A DNA stretch of 64,000 bases, taken from positions 62,001 to 126,000 of the forward strand of contig WMKJ01000019.1 of NCBI GenBank assembly GCA_009733715.1, in the 5' to 3' direction. The notes below the pieces were generated by a model. That model did no database searches and was not told the DNA's origin. It was given only the letters and a program-made list of their open reading frames with translations. This DNA is from Herpomyces periplanetae. Its lineage: Eukaryota > Ascomycota > Laboulbeniomycetes > Herpomycetales > Herpomycetaceae. A program made the translations under genes and the position numbers. Numbering within the stretch: position 1 is the stretch's first letter; each line of letters begins with the position of its first letter. This document shows positions 63,902-64,000 of the stretch, piece by piece.

Positions 63902-64000
63902 GTTGACGTAGTAGAATTTATAAGTGCGCGCAGGTGCGCGTACACTGGTGGGTAAAAGTATTGTATATACGCGAATATGCGAATATATATATATGCATAT
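63902..64000. other. window end, CFIm25 upstream sequence
   Basis: Contains GTGCGCGCAGGTGCGCGTAC (63923-63942), an imperfect GC-rich inverted repeat, and an AT/GCATAT alternating tract to the end. No gene. Confidence 0.4.

Overview
The window is nuclear DNA from a filamentous-type fungus. I count 31 protein genes in 64 kb, 14 of them carrying introns; most introns are 50-145 nt, with donors mainly GTAAGT, GTAAAT or GTGAGT and acceptors TAG, CAG or sometimes AAG. Fungal-lineage genes include a NoxB-class NADPH oxidase, a Dfg5/Dcw1 cell-wall enzyme, an Ubp2-type deubiquitinase, an Aim19-like protein, an Flx1-type carrier and an Hpc2 histone-chaperone subunit. CFIm25 and full-length NEDD8-E1 genes argue against a budding yeast. 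NoxB and Aim19 point to Dikarya, probably an ascomycete outside the budding yeasts; this placement is an inference. I see no tRNA, rRNA, transposon, viral fossil or CRISPR array.

Layout. 0-9.4 kb: the 3' part of TFC4 (+), EFM5 (+), UBP2 (-), AIM19-like (+), TBCC (+), RBA50/RPAP1 (-). 9.6-16 kb: UBA4 (+) and HPC2 (+). 17-28.4 kb: EMG1 (-), a 2.2 kb gene-free stretch, NOXB (+), SUMO (+), mitochondrial RNA polymerase RPO41 (+). 28.5-41 kb: DCS1 (-), GPI14/PIG-M (+), ULA1/NAE1 (-), an unrecognised protein (+), MPP10 (+), LCB4 (-). 43.4-52.5 kb: RIB1 (+), MET7 (-), an SDR reductase (+), NC2-beta (+), DFG5 (-), HNT1 (-). 52.6-64 kb: an orphan six-exon secreted-protein gene (-), alanine aminotransferase (-), FLX1 (+), a polytopic membrane protein (-), PDH1/PrpD (+), URA3 (+), CFIm25 (-).

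The genes are mostly housekeeping and do not form one pathway. Recurring themes are ubiquitin-like modification (SUMO, the NEDD8-E1 regulatory subunit, the URM1 E1 UBA4, UBP2), RNA metabolism (TFC4, EMG1, MPP10, DCS1, CFIm25, NC2-beta, RBA50, RPO41), and small-molecule and cofactor metabolism (RIB1 and FLX1 both serve flavins; MET7 folate; URA3 pyrimidines; PDH1 propionate; ALT alanine). In three convergent pairs (EFM5/UBP2, TBCC/RBA50, GPI14/ULA1) the coding sequences themselves overlap at the 3' ends. Several genes sit behind long leaders that are pyrimidine-rich on the coding strand.

The least explained items are the orphan secreted protein at 52.66-54.26 kb, a perfect hairpin over the SUMO stop codon, a long acidic insert inside the NC2-beta histone fold, a reading-frame break at a run of nine G in HPC2, and a C-terminal extension on CFIm25. 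All exon structures were built by hand from reading frame, splice signals and remembered family sequences; transcript data would settle them.
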